From positions 1,674,001 to 1,738,000 of the forward strand of contig NZ_CP084703.1 of the NCBI RefSeq assembly GCF_020519665.1: DNA of 64,000 nucleotides, in the 5' to 3' direction. Every line of letters begins with the position of its first letter. The first letter of the stretch is position 1. The notes beneath the pieces were generated by a model. The model searched no databases and was not told where the DNA came from. It worked only from the letters and a program-made list of their open reading frames with translations. Source of the stretch: Bacillus shivajii (GTDB lineage: Bacteria > Bacillota > Bacilli > Bacillales > Salisediminibacteriaceae). The position numbers and the translations under genes are program-made. This document shows, in pieces, positions 55,464 through 64,000 of the stretch.

Positions 55464-56621
55464 ATGGTAGAAGAGATGAACAGTGAAATGGCTGAAGTGA
55501 AAACACTTTCAGTCGGAGAGATTGTGAAAGGTTCAATTACAAAAGTGGAGGAAAAGCAAGCGTTTGTAAACGTAGGAAATAAATTAGATGGGGTGATCCC
55601 TATCAGTGAATTGTCCAGTTTGCACGTGGAGAAAGTCAGTGATGTTCTCTCTGAAGGTGATGAGGTTGAACTGAAGGTAATTAAAGTCACTGATGAAGAA
55701 TTAGTACTTTCTAAAAGAGCGGTAACGTCTGAAAAAGCTTGGGATGAAATGGAGCAAAAACTAGCTTCTGGAGAAATTTTTGAGGCAGAGGTTGCTGAAG
55801 TTGTTAAAGGTGGATTAGTAGTTGATGTAGGAGTAAGAGGGTTTATTCCTGCTTCGCTAGTTGAGCGTCACTTTGTAGAAGACTTTTCAGATTACAAAGG
55901 AAAATCATTACGTTTAAAAGTGGTTGAGATGGATCGTGAGAAGAATAAATTAATTTTATCTCAACGTGCTGTTCTTGATGAAGAGTTTACAGCGAAAAAA
56001 CGTGAGACACTCTCTTCTGTTCATGAAGGTGAAGTCATTGAAGGAACTGTACAACGTTTGACTGACTTTGGTGTATTTGTAGATATCGGTGGTGTGGACG
56101 GCTTAGTTCACATTTCACAAATGGCTCATGAGCATGTTGCTAAACCATCAGACGTTGTTAACGAAGGCGATAAAGTGAAAGTGAAAGTCCTAGGTGTAGA
56201 CCCTGATAACGAAAGAATCTCTTTATCAATTAAAGAAACGTTACCTGGACCTTGGGAGCTTATCGGTGGAAAAGTAAAACAAGGCGAAGTTATTGAAGGA
56301 ACAGTAAAGCGTCTTGTATCATTCGGTGCATTTATTGAAATCGCGCCTGGAGTAGAAGGACTTGTTCATATTTCTCAAATAGCTAATAGACATATCGGAA
56401 CACCGGGTGAAGTGTTAAAAGAAGGTGAGCAAGTAAAAGCAAAAGTACTAGATGTTAACCTAGGAGATAAGCGTATTTCCTTGAGTATTCGTGCATTAGA
56501 AGAAGAACAAGAAGTGAAAGTAGAAAAGCAGCAAGAACAACAATATAAAAAAGAAGAAGAGCATGCTGGTTTTTCTTTAGGGGACGTTATCGGAGACCAG
56601 TTAGAAAAATATAAAAAATAA
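55464..56621 (+). CDS. ypfD: S1-domain protein (RpsA homologue, YpfD)
   Basis: A 385-residue protein with four S1 RNA-binding domains (about 15-80, 98-165, 183-252, 268-338), for example DFGVFVDIGGVDGLVHISQM. It resembles ribosomal protein S1, though Gram-positive versions with four domains have an uncertain ribosomal role. ATG 55464 is preferred to 55458 because it is 9 nt from GGGAGG. The tail is Glu/Lys-rich. Confidence 0.93.
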   Translation: MVEEMNSEMAEVKTLSVGEIVKGSITKVEEKQAFVNVGNKLDGVIPISELSSLHVEKVSDVLSEGDEVELKVIKVTDEELVLSKRAVTSEKAWDEMEQKLASGEIFEAEVAEVVKGGLVVDVGVRGFIPASLVERHFVEDFSDYKGKSLRLKVVEMDREKNKLILSQRAVLDEEFTAKKRETLSSVHEGEVIEGTVQRLTDFGVFVDIGGVDGLVHISQMAHEHVAKPSDVVNEGDKVKVKVLGVDPDNERISLSIKETLPGPWELIGGKVKQGEVIEGTVKRLVSFGAFIEIAPGVEGLVHISQIANRHIGTPGEVLKEGEQVKAKVLDVNLGDKRISLSIRALEEEQEVKVEKQQEQQYKKEEEHAGFSLGDVIGDQLEKYKK

Positions 56622-56640
56622 TACTGCAGGTGAGAGTTAA

Positions 56641-57705
56641 GTGAGTAATCGCGCAAAAAGAAAACTAGATCATATCGAACATGCATTGTCCACTGGACAG
56701 ACAAGGGATTCTGGTTTTGACGATATTCGCTTCATCCACCAAAGCTTGCCAAACGCGAATGTAAAAGATGTTTCGTTAACTTCAAAAATCGGCGGACTGG
56801 AAATCAGTTCGCCGATTTTTATCAATGCGATGACAGGCGGCGGTGGTTCATCAACAGAAGCGATTAATCGTCAACTAGCTGAGGTTGCAGCTAACTGTCA
56901 ATTGCCAATGGCAGTTGGTTCACAAATGTCAGCGATAAAAGATGAGAATGAGATTCCTTCTTATCGAACGGTCCGTGAAATGAATGAAAAAGGTGTTATC
57001 TTTGCAAATATAGGTAGTGAAGCAAACGTAGATCAATCAAAACGGTGTATAGAAATGATAGAAGCAAACGCTTTACAAATCCATTTAAATGTCATTCAAG
57101 AGCTCGTTATGCCAGAAGGGGACCGAGAGTTTGAAGGGGCACTAAATAGAATAGAAAAAATCGTAGAAAATGTTGATGTACCTGTTATTGTCAAAGAGGT
57201 CGGTTTCGGTATGAGTAAAGAAGCTGCCTTAAAATTAAATGACGTTGGTGTACAAGCGATAGATGTGGGCGGTTTTGGAGGAACAAACTTCTCTAAAATT
57301 GAAAACGAAAGAAGGTTGTTACCATATTCGTTCTTTAATGATTGGGGCATACCGACAGCAGTTTCTATTGCAGAAGTAAGAGAAGCCACACACGATGTAT
57401 CAATTATTTCTTCCGGTGGGCTGCAATCTGCATCAGATATTGCTAAATCGATAGCATTAGGCGCTAATGGAGCAGGAATGGCAGGGAGAGTCCTGAGTTG
57501 GCTTCAAAATGATGGGATCGATGATACGATCGAGTCAATTAACCGTTTGAAAGAGGAACTAACAATGGTTATGACAGCGTTAGGGGCTTCTTCCATTATG
57601 GAACTACAACAAGTACCAATTATTATTAAAGGTAATACAAAAGAATGGCTGGACGAGAGAAATGTTGATACGAAATTATATGCAAACAGATCGTCAATGG
57701 AATAA
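56641..57705 (+). CDS. fni: Type 2 isopentenyl-diphosphate delta-isomerase
   Basis: A 354-residue FMN- and NADPH-dependent enzyme interconverting IPP and DMAPP. TSKIGGLEISSPIFINAMTGG at the N-terminal barrel, GGFGGTNFSKIE and SSGGLQSASDIAKSIALGA (flavin phosphate site) are typical. The start is GTG 56641 with AGGTGAG upstream. It follows ypfD by 19 bp and ends in a strong terminator. Confidence 0.95.
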   Translation: MSNRAKRKLDHIEHALSTGQTRDSGFDDIRFIHQSLPNANVKDVSLTSKIGGLEISSPIFINAMTGGGGSSTEAINRQLAEVAANCQLPMAVGSQMSAIKDENEIPSYRTVREMNEKGVIFANIGSEANVDQSKRCIEMIEANALQIHLNVIQELVMPEGDREFEGALNRIEKIVENVDVPVIVKEVGFGMSKEAALKLNDVGVQAIDVGGFGGTNFSKIENERRLLPYSFFNDWGIPTAVSIAEVREATHDVSIISSGGLQSASDIAKSIALGANGAGMAGRVLSWLQNDGIDDTIESINRLKEELTMVMTALGASSIMELQQVPIIIKGNTKEWLDERNVDTKLYANRSSME

Positions 57706-57712
57706 TGATTTT

Positions 57713-57768
57713 AGTGACACAATTGATTACGGTACGAACGTGCTGTATCAATTGTGTCACTTTTTTTT
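57713..57768 (+). terminator. Terminator of the cmk-fni unit
   Basis: GTGACACAATTGAT pairs with ATCAATTGTGTCAC around a 19-nt loop, followed by eight T residues. Confidence 0.93.
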
Positions 57769-57802
57769 AGTGATAAGAAAATATTAATTTTTGTCCTGGA
57801 TA

Positions 57803-57980
57803 GTTGTCTAGACTCCAGGCGCCATCGGCTCGAGGTCGCTTCGCTCGGCATTTGAAGTCTAGTCGACTTCTTCATACCGAGACTCCAGCGCTGTCGCGGA
57901 GACAGGATGTCGACATTACGCCGTTGCCCGTAGGATGCAGGCTGGTTTTAGGCGTAATTTGGCGCCTGGCGCTTTTCTTA
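57803..57980. repeat. Structured intergenic repeat, family 2, copy 3
   Basis: Begins GTTGTCTAGACTCCAGGCGCC and ends GGCGCCTGGCGCTTTTCTTA; the ends can pair (CCAGGCGCC/GGCGCCTGG). It contains GCTCGAGGTCGCTTCGCTCGG and a TTGAAGTC..GACTTC stem as in copies 1 and 2, with a different middle. Its right edge touches the ypzI stop codon. Confidence 0.75.
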
Positions 57981-57981
57981 C

Positions 57982-58116
57982 TTATGGTCTTTGGCGTTTT
58001 CTTGCTTCGTTAGCATTTTCTAGTTTGGCACTTCCAGGATAACTTAACTTCTGATCTCTGTCAGATTCCGTCCTTCTTTCTTTTCGAAGTTTCGATTCTT
58101 GTCGGTCTTTTCCCAT
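57982..58116 (-). CDS. ypzI: YpzI family protein
   Basis: A 44-residue basic protein found by reading the minus strand: MGKDRQESKLRKERRTESDR at the N-terminus, then QKLSYPGSAKLENANEARKRQRP. This matches the small YpzI family of Bacillus, in the same neighbourhood (fni/yphA). AAAGGAG lies 6-8 nt before the ATG. The TAA stop adjoins the family 2 repeat. Function unknown. Confidence 0.85.
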   Translation of the reverse strand: MGKDRQESKLRKERRTESDRDQKLSYPGSAKLENANEARKRQRP

Positions 58117-58233
58117 GATTTATTCTCCTTTCATATCATTCATGTATAAATTACCCACATATACGGTCATTATGTTAAAAAAGTACTTTTTAAAGAATGT
58201 TTTTAAAATTTAGGGAAAAGGGCGTTTATATTT

Positions 58234-58377
58234 AAATCAATTTCATAATTCCGTTTTTAGCGACAGGAAACGAATGATATTATAAATTTTATCTTTAAAT
58301 GTAGGTTTTATTTTGAAGTGAAGTTCACGCTCATCATGCGGAATTTGGCATCATATTTTGAGTTATGAAATTAATGT
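58234..58377 (+). mobile_element. MITE-like element copy G (deleted derivative)
   Basis: A 144-bp copy keeping only the outer parts. The left end AAATCAATTTCATAA and right end TTATGAAATTAATGT are eroded, and no target duplication is visible. The core is lost between the two GAAGTGAA repeats that normally lie left and right of it, which suggests deletion by recombination or slippage. It is upstream of yphA. Confidence 0.8.
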
Positions 58378-58418
58378 TCTTTTAAATAATAATAACGTTA
58401 TAGAAAGGAAAAGCAGAA

Positions 58419-59054
58419 ATGATTGAGGCACTTTTTTACTGGAGTATGTGGCTATTAATTATAAGTGTATATTTTTTCGATAATGAAATAAAAAGACGTG
58501 AACGGTTAACGATCATTGGTTTAATCATTGTTATCACTTCGTTATACTCTGTAACTTTTTATCATTTTCATGTAAACCTTTCGTTTGTATTTTTGTCGGC
58601 TTTAGTCTTTTGGTATTGTGCAAGACAATGTAAGTTGCGACAGTTTGTCCTTATGCTGATTAGTTTTTTTTTAGCTGGCTTTTATGTTTGGATTCAATAT
58701 TTACTTTACATCGAACCTGTATGGATGTATTTTCCCCCATTTTGGATGAGTGTTGCCGTAAATAGTTTTATTACAATCGTTTTGTTGAGAAAAATATTGT
58801 ATAGATGTATTGTTGTTTCCGCTGCAGTTATTGGAGGAGAGATAATGACAAGTGTCATGTTATACTACTTTAACCATGTATATATGTTTGATTATGTTAT
58901 TGGTCAGGTTCAATCATTAGCAATTATATCAATGGCGATTGTTATCATTTCTATATGGAGTTTATTTGAAATGGTGACACTTGAACTGAAGAGACGTGTG
59001 CTTTTATCTGTTCCTGGAAGAAGTACAGTGAGTCAAAGGAAGATGAATGCGTAG
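58419..59054 (+). CDS. yphA: YphA-like membrane protein
   Basis: A 211-residue membrane protein with about six hydrophobic segments and a short basic C-terminus. It occupies the yphA position between ypzI and der and has similar size (199 residues in B. subtilis). AGAAAGGAA lies before the ATG. Function unknown; assignment by synteny and topology. Confidence 0.75.
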   Translation: MIEALFYWSMWLLIISVYFFDNEIKRRERLTIIGLIIVITSLYSVTFYHFHVNLSFVFLSALVFWYCARQCKLRQFVLMLISFFLAGFYVWIQYLLYIEPVWMYFPPFWMSVAVNSFITIVLLRKILYRCIVVSAAVIGGEIMTSVMLYYFNHVYMFDYVIGQVQSLAIISMAIVIISIWSLFEMVTLELKRRVLLSVPGRSTVSQRKMNA

Positions 59055-59089
59055 AGGTTTACTATTAATATCTAATCATAAAAAATCAT

Positions 59090-59118
59090 TTGGATAACTT
59101 TAAGCCTAATGGTATAAT
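59090..59118 (+). promoter_or_regulatory. Sigma-A promoter upstream of der
   Basis: TTGGAT (59090-59095), a 17-bp spacer and TATAAT (59113-59118) preceded by TGG, so also an extended -10. Transcription should start near 59125. A terminator-like hairpin begins only about 10 nt further on. Confidence 0.75.
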
Positions 59119-59135
59119 AATCAAGCTGATATGTG

Positions 59136-59161
59136 TACCCTTCTCGGCTGGGAAGGGTTTT
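59136..59161 (+). terminator. Attenuator or early terminator upstream of der
   Basis: ACCCTTC pairs with GAAGGGT around TCGGCTGG, followed by TTTTCTATTTG. Because it lies downstream of a strong promoter it may be an attenuator for der rather than the end of yphA. Confidence 0.6.
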
Positions 59162-59262
59162 CTATTTGTGTTCAAAAGATTTATAATAAAAGTAAGCTGT
59201 AATCAAACAATATTAAACAAGCATAGTTAATGAATGATGTTCATGAAAGTGAGGAATGACTA

Positions 59263-60579
59263 GTGTCAAAACCTGTATTAGCGATTGTTGGCCGTCCAAA
59301 TGTTGGTAAGTCAACAATATTTAACCGAATAGTAGGAGAAAGAGTTGCCATTGTCGAAGATAAACCAGGAGTTACGCGTGATCGTATTTATAGTCAAGCT
59401 GATTGGCTAAACCATGAATTCCACCTTATCGACACAGGTGGGATCGAAATGAGTAATGAGCCTTTAATTACACAAATGAGGTACCAAGCAGAGTTAGCAA
59501 TCGAAGAAGCAGATGTTATCTGTTTTGTGGTAAATGGAAAAGAAGGAACTACTGCTGCTGATGAAGAGGTCGCTCAAATCTTATTCCGTTCTAAAAAGCC
59601 AATCGTACTTGGTGTGAACAAGATGGATGATCCAGGTATGCACGATCGTCTATATGAATTTTACAGCTTAGGAATAGGAGAGCCTTTCCCGATCTCAGGA
59701 ACTCATGGACTTGGTTTAGGAGACCTTTTAGATGAAGTCGCAAAGCATTTCGAAAATATAGAAGAAGATCCATATGATGAAGATACAATCCGAATGAGTT
59801 TAATTGGTCGTCCGAATGTAGGAAAGTCTTCTTTAGTGAATGCGATCCTAGGAGAAGAACGAGTCATTGTAAGTGATATTCCTGGAACGACGCGTGATGC
59901 CATTGATACGCCATTTAAAAAAGACGATCAAGATTATGTCATCATTGATACAGCAGGGATGAGAAAACGAGGAAAAGTTTACGAAACGACTGAGAAATAT
60001 AGTGTTTTACGTTCCTTAAAAGCGATTGAACGTTCAGATGTTGTATTGGTTGTTTTAAATGCAGAAGAGGGGATCATCGAACAAGATAAAAAAATTGCAG
60101 GATACGCTCATGAAGAAGGACGAGCAGTCGTTATTGTCGTCAATAAATGGGATGCAGTAGAAAAAGATGATAAAACAATGAGGGAATTCGAACAGAAAAT
60201 ACGAGATGAGTTTTTATTCTTAGATTACGCTCCTATTGTGTTTTTATCAGCAAAAACAAAACGACGTATGCAACATTTATTACCACTTGTGAATGAAGTG
60301 AGTGAATTCCATAACTTACGAGTTCAAACTCATGTGCTAAATGATGTTATCGTCGATGCTGTAACAATGAATCCTACTCCAACTGACCATGGAGGAAGAA
60401 GACTAAGAATTAAATATACGACTCAAGTAGCTGTCGCCCCCCCTACATTTGTTCTCTTTGTCAATGATCCTGAGTTACTCCATTTTTCATACAGAAGATA
60501 CTTAGAGAACAAAATACGAAATACGTTTAACTTTATTGGTACACCAATAAGAATATTAGCGCGAAAAAAGAATGATTAA
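59263..60579 (+). CDS. der: Ribosome biogenesis GTPase Der (EngA)
   Basis: A 438-residue GTPase with two tandem G domains and a KH-like C-terminus, needed for 50S subunit assembly. First domain: [17 protein letters not shown]; second domain: [17 protein letters not shown]. The length matches B. subtilis EngA. Start GTG at 59263, with GTGAGGAATG upstream. Followed at 26 bp by plsY. Confidence 0.97.
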   Translation: MSKPVLAIVGRPNVGKSTIFNRIVGERVAIVEDKPGVTRDRIYSQADWLNHEFHLIDTGGIEMSNEPLITQMRYQAELAIEEADVICFVVNGKEGTTAADEEVAQILFRSKKPIVLGVNKMDDPGMHDRLYEFYSLGIGEPFPISGTHGLGLGDLLDEVAKHFENIEEDPYDEDTIRMSLIGRPNVGKSSLVNAILGEERVIVSDIPGTTRDAIDTPFKKDDQDYVIIDTAGMRKRGKVYETTEKYSVLRSLKAIERSDVVLVVLNAEEGIIEQDKKIAGYAHEEGRAVVIVVNKWDAVEKDDKTMREFEQKIRDEFLFLDYAPIVFLSAKTKRRMQHLLPLVNEVSEFHNLRVQTHVLNDVIVDAVTMNPTPTDHGGRRLRIKYTTQVAVAPPTFVLFVNDPELLHFSYRRYLENKIRNTFNFIGTPIRILARKKND

Positions 60580-60605
60580 AACAATGATATAGCATGGAGG
60601 TAAGC

Positions 60606-61220
60606 ATGGTTCCATTATTTGTAATTGTCTTGTCATATTTAATCGGTTCAATTAGCTTTAGCTATTTAATCGGAATGAAAATTAATAAAGTAGACATCCG
60701 AAAACATGGGAGTGGAAATGCAGGGGCTACGAATACATTGAGAGTACTTGGTGTTGGTCCTGCCATCACTGTATTGTTACTTGATTGCGGTAAAGGGGTT
60801 TTAGCTGTTTTATTAGGATTGTACATTACAAATGGTGATCCGCTAATTGCTGCTGCGTGTGGACTAGCTTCAATTTTGGGACATAATTGGCCTATTTATT
60901 ACGGCTTTAAAGGAGGTAAAGGAGTAGCTACAACGATTGGGGTATTAGCTACTCTCGTCTTTACCGCTGCACTTATTTCAGGGATTCTTGCTATTATAAG
61001 TATTATTATTACTAGGTTTGTTTCCCTTGGATCATTGATCTTTATTAGCGCAACAACAATTATGACTGGCATTTTTAGTAGCCATTTTGACTATCCAATT
61101 GTTTATTTTTACTTTTTACTTATTATTTCAGCCCTATCTTTTTGGCGTCATAGAACAAATATAGAGCGGCTTCTTAAAGGTACTGAGAGTAAAATAGGAG
61201 AGAAATCGACTGTAAAATAA
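60606..61220 (+). CDS. plsY: Acyl phosphate:glycerol-3-phosphate acyltransferase
   Basis: A 204-residue membrane enzyme that acylates glycerol-3-phosphate. The motifs GSGNAGATNTLR, GHNWPIYYGFKGGKGVATT define PlsY. ATG 60606 follows GGAGGT; the upstream ATG at 60594 precedes it. It lies between der and gpsA, the latter making its substrate glycerol-3-phosphate, so the two probably act together in phospholipid synthesis. Confidence 0.93.
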   Translation: MVPLFVIVLSYLIGSISFSYLIGMKINKVDIRKHGSGNAGATNTLRVLGVGPAITVLLLDCGKGVLAVLLGLYITNGDPLIAAACGLASILGHNWPIYYGFKGGKGVATTIGVLATLVFTAALISGILAIISIIITRFVSLGSLIFISATTIMTGIFSSHFDYPIVYFYFLLIISALSFWRHRTNIERLLKGTESKIGEKSTVK

Positions 61221-61234
61221 AAGGAGGCATTTTG

Positions 61235-62284
61235 ATGGCAAAGGTTGCAGTGATCGGCTCTGGTAGCTGGGGGACAGCATTATCGATCGTGTTAGCAGAT
61301 AATCAACATGAAGTAAAACTTTGGGGCCGTTCTGAAGAACAAACGAATGAAATAAACACCAATCATACAAATGAACGTTACTTGCCTGAGGTAGATTTAC
61401 CAAATGAAATAGAAGCTACAACGAGTATTGAATATGCTCTTGAAGATGTTGAGACAATTGTTTTAGTCATCCCTACAAAAGCAATGAGAGAAGTCTTACC
61501 ACAAATTAAAGAGCATTTATCATCCGAAAAAACATTTGTTCATGCAAGTAAAGGAATTGAGCCGGGCACTCATTTACGTATTTCTGAAATTATTGAAGAA
61601 GAGATTCCAGAGCATTTAAGGAATGCAGTCGTTGTTTTATCTGGACCAAGTCATGCAGAAGAAGTTAGTTTGCGTCAACCTACGACAGTCACAGCTTCAT
61701 CACAAAATATAGAAGAAGCAAAAAGCGTACAAGATTTATTTATGAACAAGCACTTTCGCGTCTATACTAACCCTGACCTCATTGGTGTAGAAATAGGTGG
61801 AGCTTTAAAAAATATTATCGCTATTGGTTCAGGTTTGACACATGGGTTAGGGTTTGGTGATAACGCAAAAGCAGCTTTAATGACGAGAGGTTTAGCAGAA
61901 ATCGGCCGTCTCGGAATGAAACTTGGAGCGAATCCAATTACATTTGCGGGATTATCAGGTCTTGGTGACCTTATCGTAACTTGTACAAGCATACATAGTC
62001 GTAACTGGCGAGCTGGGAATATGATTGGTCAAGGAAAATCTGTTGATGATATGCTAGAAGAAATGGGGATGGTCGTTGAAGGAATTCGTACGACAAAAGC
62101 TGCTTATGAATTAGCGAAAGAACTCAATGTAGATATGCCGATAACAGCAGGTCTTTACGATGTTCTCTTCCATGAAAAATCCCCACAAGAAGCCGTTGCG
62201 GAGCTTATGGGCAGAGTAAAGAAACATGAAGTTGAAGATTTAAAGTTAGGTGAGTCTGATCCATTAAATAAATTAGAGCCATAG
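61235..62284 (+). CDS. gpsA: Glycerol-3-phosphate dehydrogenase [NAD(P)+]
   Basis: A 349-residue enzyme reducing dihydroxyacetone phosphate to glycerol-3-phosphate. The Rossmann motif GSGSWGTALS is at residues 8-17, catalytic Lys region GGALKNIIAIGSGL near 190, and GLSGLGDLIVTCTS near 233. ATG 61235 follows AAGGAGG by 7 nt. Third gene of der-plsY-gpsA. Confidence 0.96.
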   Translation: MAKVAVIGSGSWGTALSIVLADNQHEVKLWGRSEEQTNEINTNHTNERYLPEVDLPNEIEATTSIEYALEDVETIVLVIPTKAMREVLPQIKEHLSSEKTFVHASKGIEPGTHLRISEIIEEEIPEHLRNAVVVLSGPSHAEEVSLRQPTTVTASSQNIEEAKSVQDLFMNKHFRVYTNPDLIGVEIGGALKNIIAIGSGLTHGLGFGDNAKAALMTRGLAEIGRLGMKLGANPITFAGLSGLGDLIVTCTSIHSRNWRAGNMIGQGKSVDDMLEEMGMVVEGIRTTKAAYELAKELNVDMPITAGLYDVLFHEKSPQEAVAELMGRVKKHEVEDLKLGESDPLNKLEP

Positions 62285-62289
62285 TTTTC

Positions 62290-62316
62290 ACATGATGCCT
62301 TCCTTTGCATATGATA
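62290..62316 (+). promoter_or_regulatory. Candidate sigma-K promoter of spoVIF
   Basis: AC at 62290-62291, a 16-bp spacer and CATATGATA at 62308-62316, which fits the mother-cell sigma-K form AC-N16-CATANNNTA. B. subtilis spoVIF is a late mother-cell gene. The start codon is 31 bp downstream. Confidence 0.55.
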
Positions 62317-62346
62317 TCTTGACATCATGCAAGAGGAGGGCTTCTT

Positions 62347-62610
62347 TTGGACGAGAAAAAAAATATCTTTGAACAGGTGCAAAAAAAGGCAAATGTTAAT
62401 CAGCAGGACCTATTTAACCTAGCAAACTCAATAAACACATCGGACTTAAAAGATGAGAAAAATGTTCGTAAGTTAATCCATCAAGTTGCACAAGTCGCCA
62501 ATGTCAAGGTTTCGAAAGAAAAAGAAGATGAACTCGTGAAAGCAATCACATCAAACAATGTTCCAGTTGACTTTGCAAGCTTGGCAAAAATGTTCCAGAA
62601 AAACAAATAA
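62347..62610 (+). CDS. spoVIF: Stage VI sporulation protein F
   Basis: An 87-residue soluble protein of the SpoVIF (YjcC) family, needed for late coat assembly. The family pattern of FEQVQKKANVNQQDLFNLA at the start and VDFASLAKMFQKNK at the end is present. TTG start with GAGGAGGG upstream. Own sigma-K-like promoter; terminator follows. Confidence 0.87.
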   Translation: MDEKKNIFEQVQKKANVNQQDLFNLANSINTSDLKDEKNVRKLIHQVAQVANVKVSKEKEDELVKAITSNNVPVDFASLAKMFQKNK

Positions 62611-62713
62611 TTTAGGCCGCTGTATACATCGAACCCTTTTGTCGCAGCATATACTAAACAGAACGACTGCTAAATCAAGGGCAAACGTCCAGATTAGTTA
62701 TATTTAGTCACAA

Positions 62714-62750
62714 AGTTGGAGGAAGGTGCCCCCTTTTCTCCAGCTTTTTT
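62714..62750 (+). terminator. Terminator of spoVIF
   Basis: AGTTGGAG pairs with CTCCAGCT, then five T residues. MITE copy H is inserted right after the T run. Confidence 0.75.
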
Positions 62751-62754
62751 ACTT

Positions 62755-63018
62755 GAATCAATTTCATAACTCAAAATAAGATGTGGATTTCCGAATGATG
62801 AGCGTGAACTTCACTTCAGACGGACGCTTTCCCGAGGGCTTGTCTTCAGCTAACTTAGGCTCGACAGCTCTTCGCCTAAGTGGATCTTCTGACTGCGCTT
62901 CTCCTCCGGGAGTCGCCGTCTTTTGTTACGTTCACTTCCAAATAAAACTTACATTTAATGAAACATTTATCATATCATTCGTTTCATTGCGCAAAACACG
63001 GAATAATGAAATTGATTC
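62755..63018 (-). mobile_element. MITE-like element copy H (reverse orientation, short core)
   Basis: A 264-bp copy, ends GAATCAATTTCATAA and AATGAAATTGATTC, with an exact ACTT duplication (62751-62754, 63019-63022). All tandem hairpin units are missing; the GCCTAAG hairpin and right part are kept. It lies between spoVIF and yphE. Confidence 0.92.
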
Positions 63019-63140
63019 ACTTACATAAATATGGAAATCTATAAGTCTAATTTTTGTACATTTGTTTTCTGTGCATTAATTGGAAGGCTATGCTATAATA
63101 ATTCGGTGAATCTCAACGGACAAGCAAATGAGGTGATAGT

Positions 63141-63344
63141 ATGTTTGAAGATCCAATGTTAAAAATGTGGGTTTCGTTTATCGCGATGGGGTTAATGTTT
63201 GTTTCTGTCGTCGTGACGATTATAACAAAAGAAAAATTAAGAGGGTTTTTCCGCTATACATTACTTACATTTAGTTTTCTATGCATGGTCGTCGCAGGTT
63301 TAATCATTATGCTGGTTGTATTTAGTGGACCTGTACCTGAATAG
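63141..63344 (+). CDS. yphE: YphE-like DUF2768 membrane protein
   Basis: A 67-residue protein with two membrane segments (about 10-30 and 38-60) and a short N-terminus. It matches the DUF2768 family and the yphE position near yphF. GAGGTGAT lies upstream of the ATG. Function unknown, possibly sporulation related through its operon. Confidence 0.85.
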   Translation: MFEDPMLKMWVSFIAMGLMFVSVVVTIITKEKLRGFFRYTLLTFSFLCMVVAGLIIMLVVFSGPVPE

Positions 63345-63379
63345 AGAAGGATACATGTAAGTTAAAGGAAGGGATTATT

Positions 63380-64000
63380 TTGCGTGTCAATCGTTTAAGT
63401 TTTATAGTAATCGCTCTGTCTATTTTTTTAACAGGATGTCTTTATCCTGACGAACGTCGTGGAGAAAATCGAATTCCGTATGAAGATCAGATTGCTTCTG
63501 TTCAATCAGCTGTTATACAATACCGTCAAGATTATGGGGTTCTTCCGATTAAAACGAGAGAAGCAGACACACCAATCTTTAGGAAATATCCAGTCAATTT
63601 TGGACAACTTATTCCTAAATATATTCAGAGTGCTCCCGGAAATTCTTTTGAAAACGGTGGGGTGTTCCAATACGTTCTTGTAAATCCTGAAGAAATACCA
63701 GAAGTGAAATTAATTGATTTAACAACAACAAGAGAAATTCAAGAATTTCAAAGGCGTATTCAGCAGTATCGCAGGCAGCATGACTATGCTCCTGTAAAAG
63801 AGATCGTAGGTAACGAATTAATGAGATTAGACTATAAAGCACTTAATTATGAAGAGGAACCTACTATTAGTAGTCCATTTCATCCAAATCACCGTTTACC
63901 ATTATTAATGAGGACAAATGGTGATATTGTCGTAGATTATAGCCTTGATATTATCCATTATATTGACGAGCATGAAACAGACGAATACGAGTCTGGTGAT
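63380..64000 (+). CDS. yphF: YphF-like lipoprotein (partial, runs off the window)
   Basis: 207 codons are visible with no stop before the window edge. TTG start at 63380 follows AAGGAAGGG. The signal peptide ends in lipobox FLTGCLYPDE. The rest is soluble and polar (for example RGENRIPYEDQIASVQSAV). It matches YphF (about 244 residues in B. subtilis) in order after yphE. Function unknown. Confidence 0.85.
   Translation, partial: MRVNRLSFIVIALSIFLTGCLYPDERRGENRIPYEDQIASVQSAVIQYRQDYGVLPIKTREADTPIFRKYPVNFGQLIPKYIQSAPGNSFENGGVFQYVLVNPEEIPEVKLIDLTTTREIQEFQRRIQQYRRQHDYAPVKEIVGNELMRLDYKALNYEEEPTISSPFHPNHRLPLLMRTNGDIVVDYSLDIIHYIDEHETDEYESGD

Overview
The window is low-GC Firmicute DNA. Gene content and order match the ppiB-rib to yphE/yphF part of the Bacillus subtilis chromosome closely: ppiB, ribD-ribE-ribBA-ribH-ribT, ypuF, scpA-scpB, ypuI, dacB-spmA-spmB, rluB, resABC, resDE, fer, ypbB, recS, ypbD-ypbE-ypbF, mecB, gudB, ypdA, prsW, sleB-ypeB, ypfA, cmk, ypfD, fni, ypzI, yphA, der, gpsA, yphE, yphF. 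Many sporulation and germination genes (dacB, spmAB, spoVAE, sleB, ypeB, spoVIF) mark an aerobic, endospore-forming member of the Bacillaceae. I do not assign genus or species.

Layout. 1-7.8 kb: cyclophilin, an FMN-riboswitch-controlled riboflavin operon, and the condensin genes scpA/scpB with ypuI. 8.5-16.6 kb: superoxide dismutase, two DUF421 membrane proteins, a spore lipoprotein with spoVAE, then dacB-spmA-spmB and rluB. 16.6-23.3 kb: the ResABC cytochrome c maturation system and its ResDE two-component regulator. 23.7-28.6 kb: moaB, then a vitamin B12 cassette (cobalamin riboswitch, BtuF, BtuC, BtuD, and an ATP:cobalamin adenosyltransferase). 28.7-34 kb: a SurA-like lipoprotein, a LysM-M14 peptidase, GntR and Crp regulators, and ferredoxin. 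33-38 kb: ypbB-recS-ypbD-ypbE-ypbF. 38.6-43 kb: formate-THF ligase behind a promoter with a cre box, a MerR/B12-binding regulator with CarH photoreceptor residues, and mecB. 43-64 kb: gudB, an IS4-like element, ypdA, asparaginase, prsW, sleB-ypeB, ypfA, cmk-plsC-ypfD-fni, yphA, der-plsY-gpsA, spoVIF, yphE and a partial yphF. Two short genes (a zinc-ribbon protein at 49.8 kb and ypzI at 58.1 kb) were found by reading the intergenic DNA.

The most striking feature lies outside the genes. Eight copies of one non-coding element, about 140-590 bp long, are scattered through the 64 kb. Intact copies have 15-bp inverted ends (GAATCAATTTCATAA) and six carry a perfect 4-bp target duplication (AAGT, AATT, CCTT, AAAT, ACAG, ACTT). 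This is the structure of a non-autonomous transposable element (MITE-like). The core holds tandem hairpin-forming units in varying number. Three copies sit at gene 3' ends so that the stop codon of the gene is formed across the junction (T of the target site plus GA of the element). Removing the element in silico shows each protein changed by at most one residue. One copy was later hit exactly in its terminus by the IS4-like element, which left a 9-bp duplication. A second, unrelated structured repeat family occurs three times, and part of it is found as cargo inside one MITE copy.

Functionally the window is mostly core metabolism and sporulation. The B12 uptake and adenosylation cassette could supply adenosylcobalamin to the CarH-like regulator 13 kb away; that link is inference.
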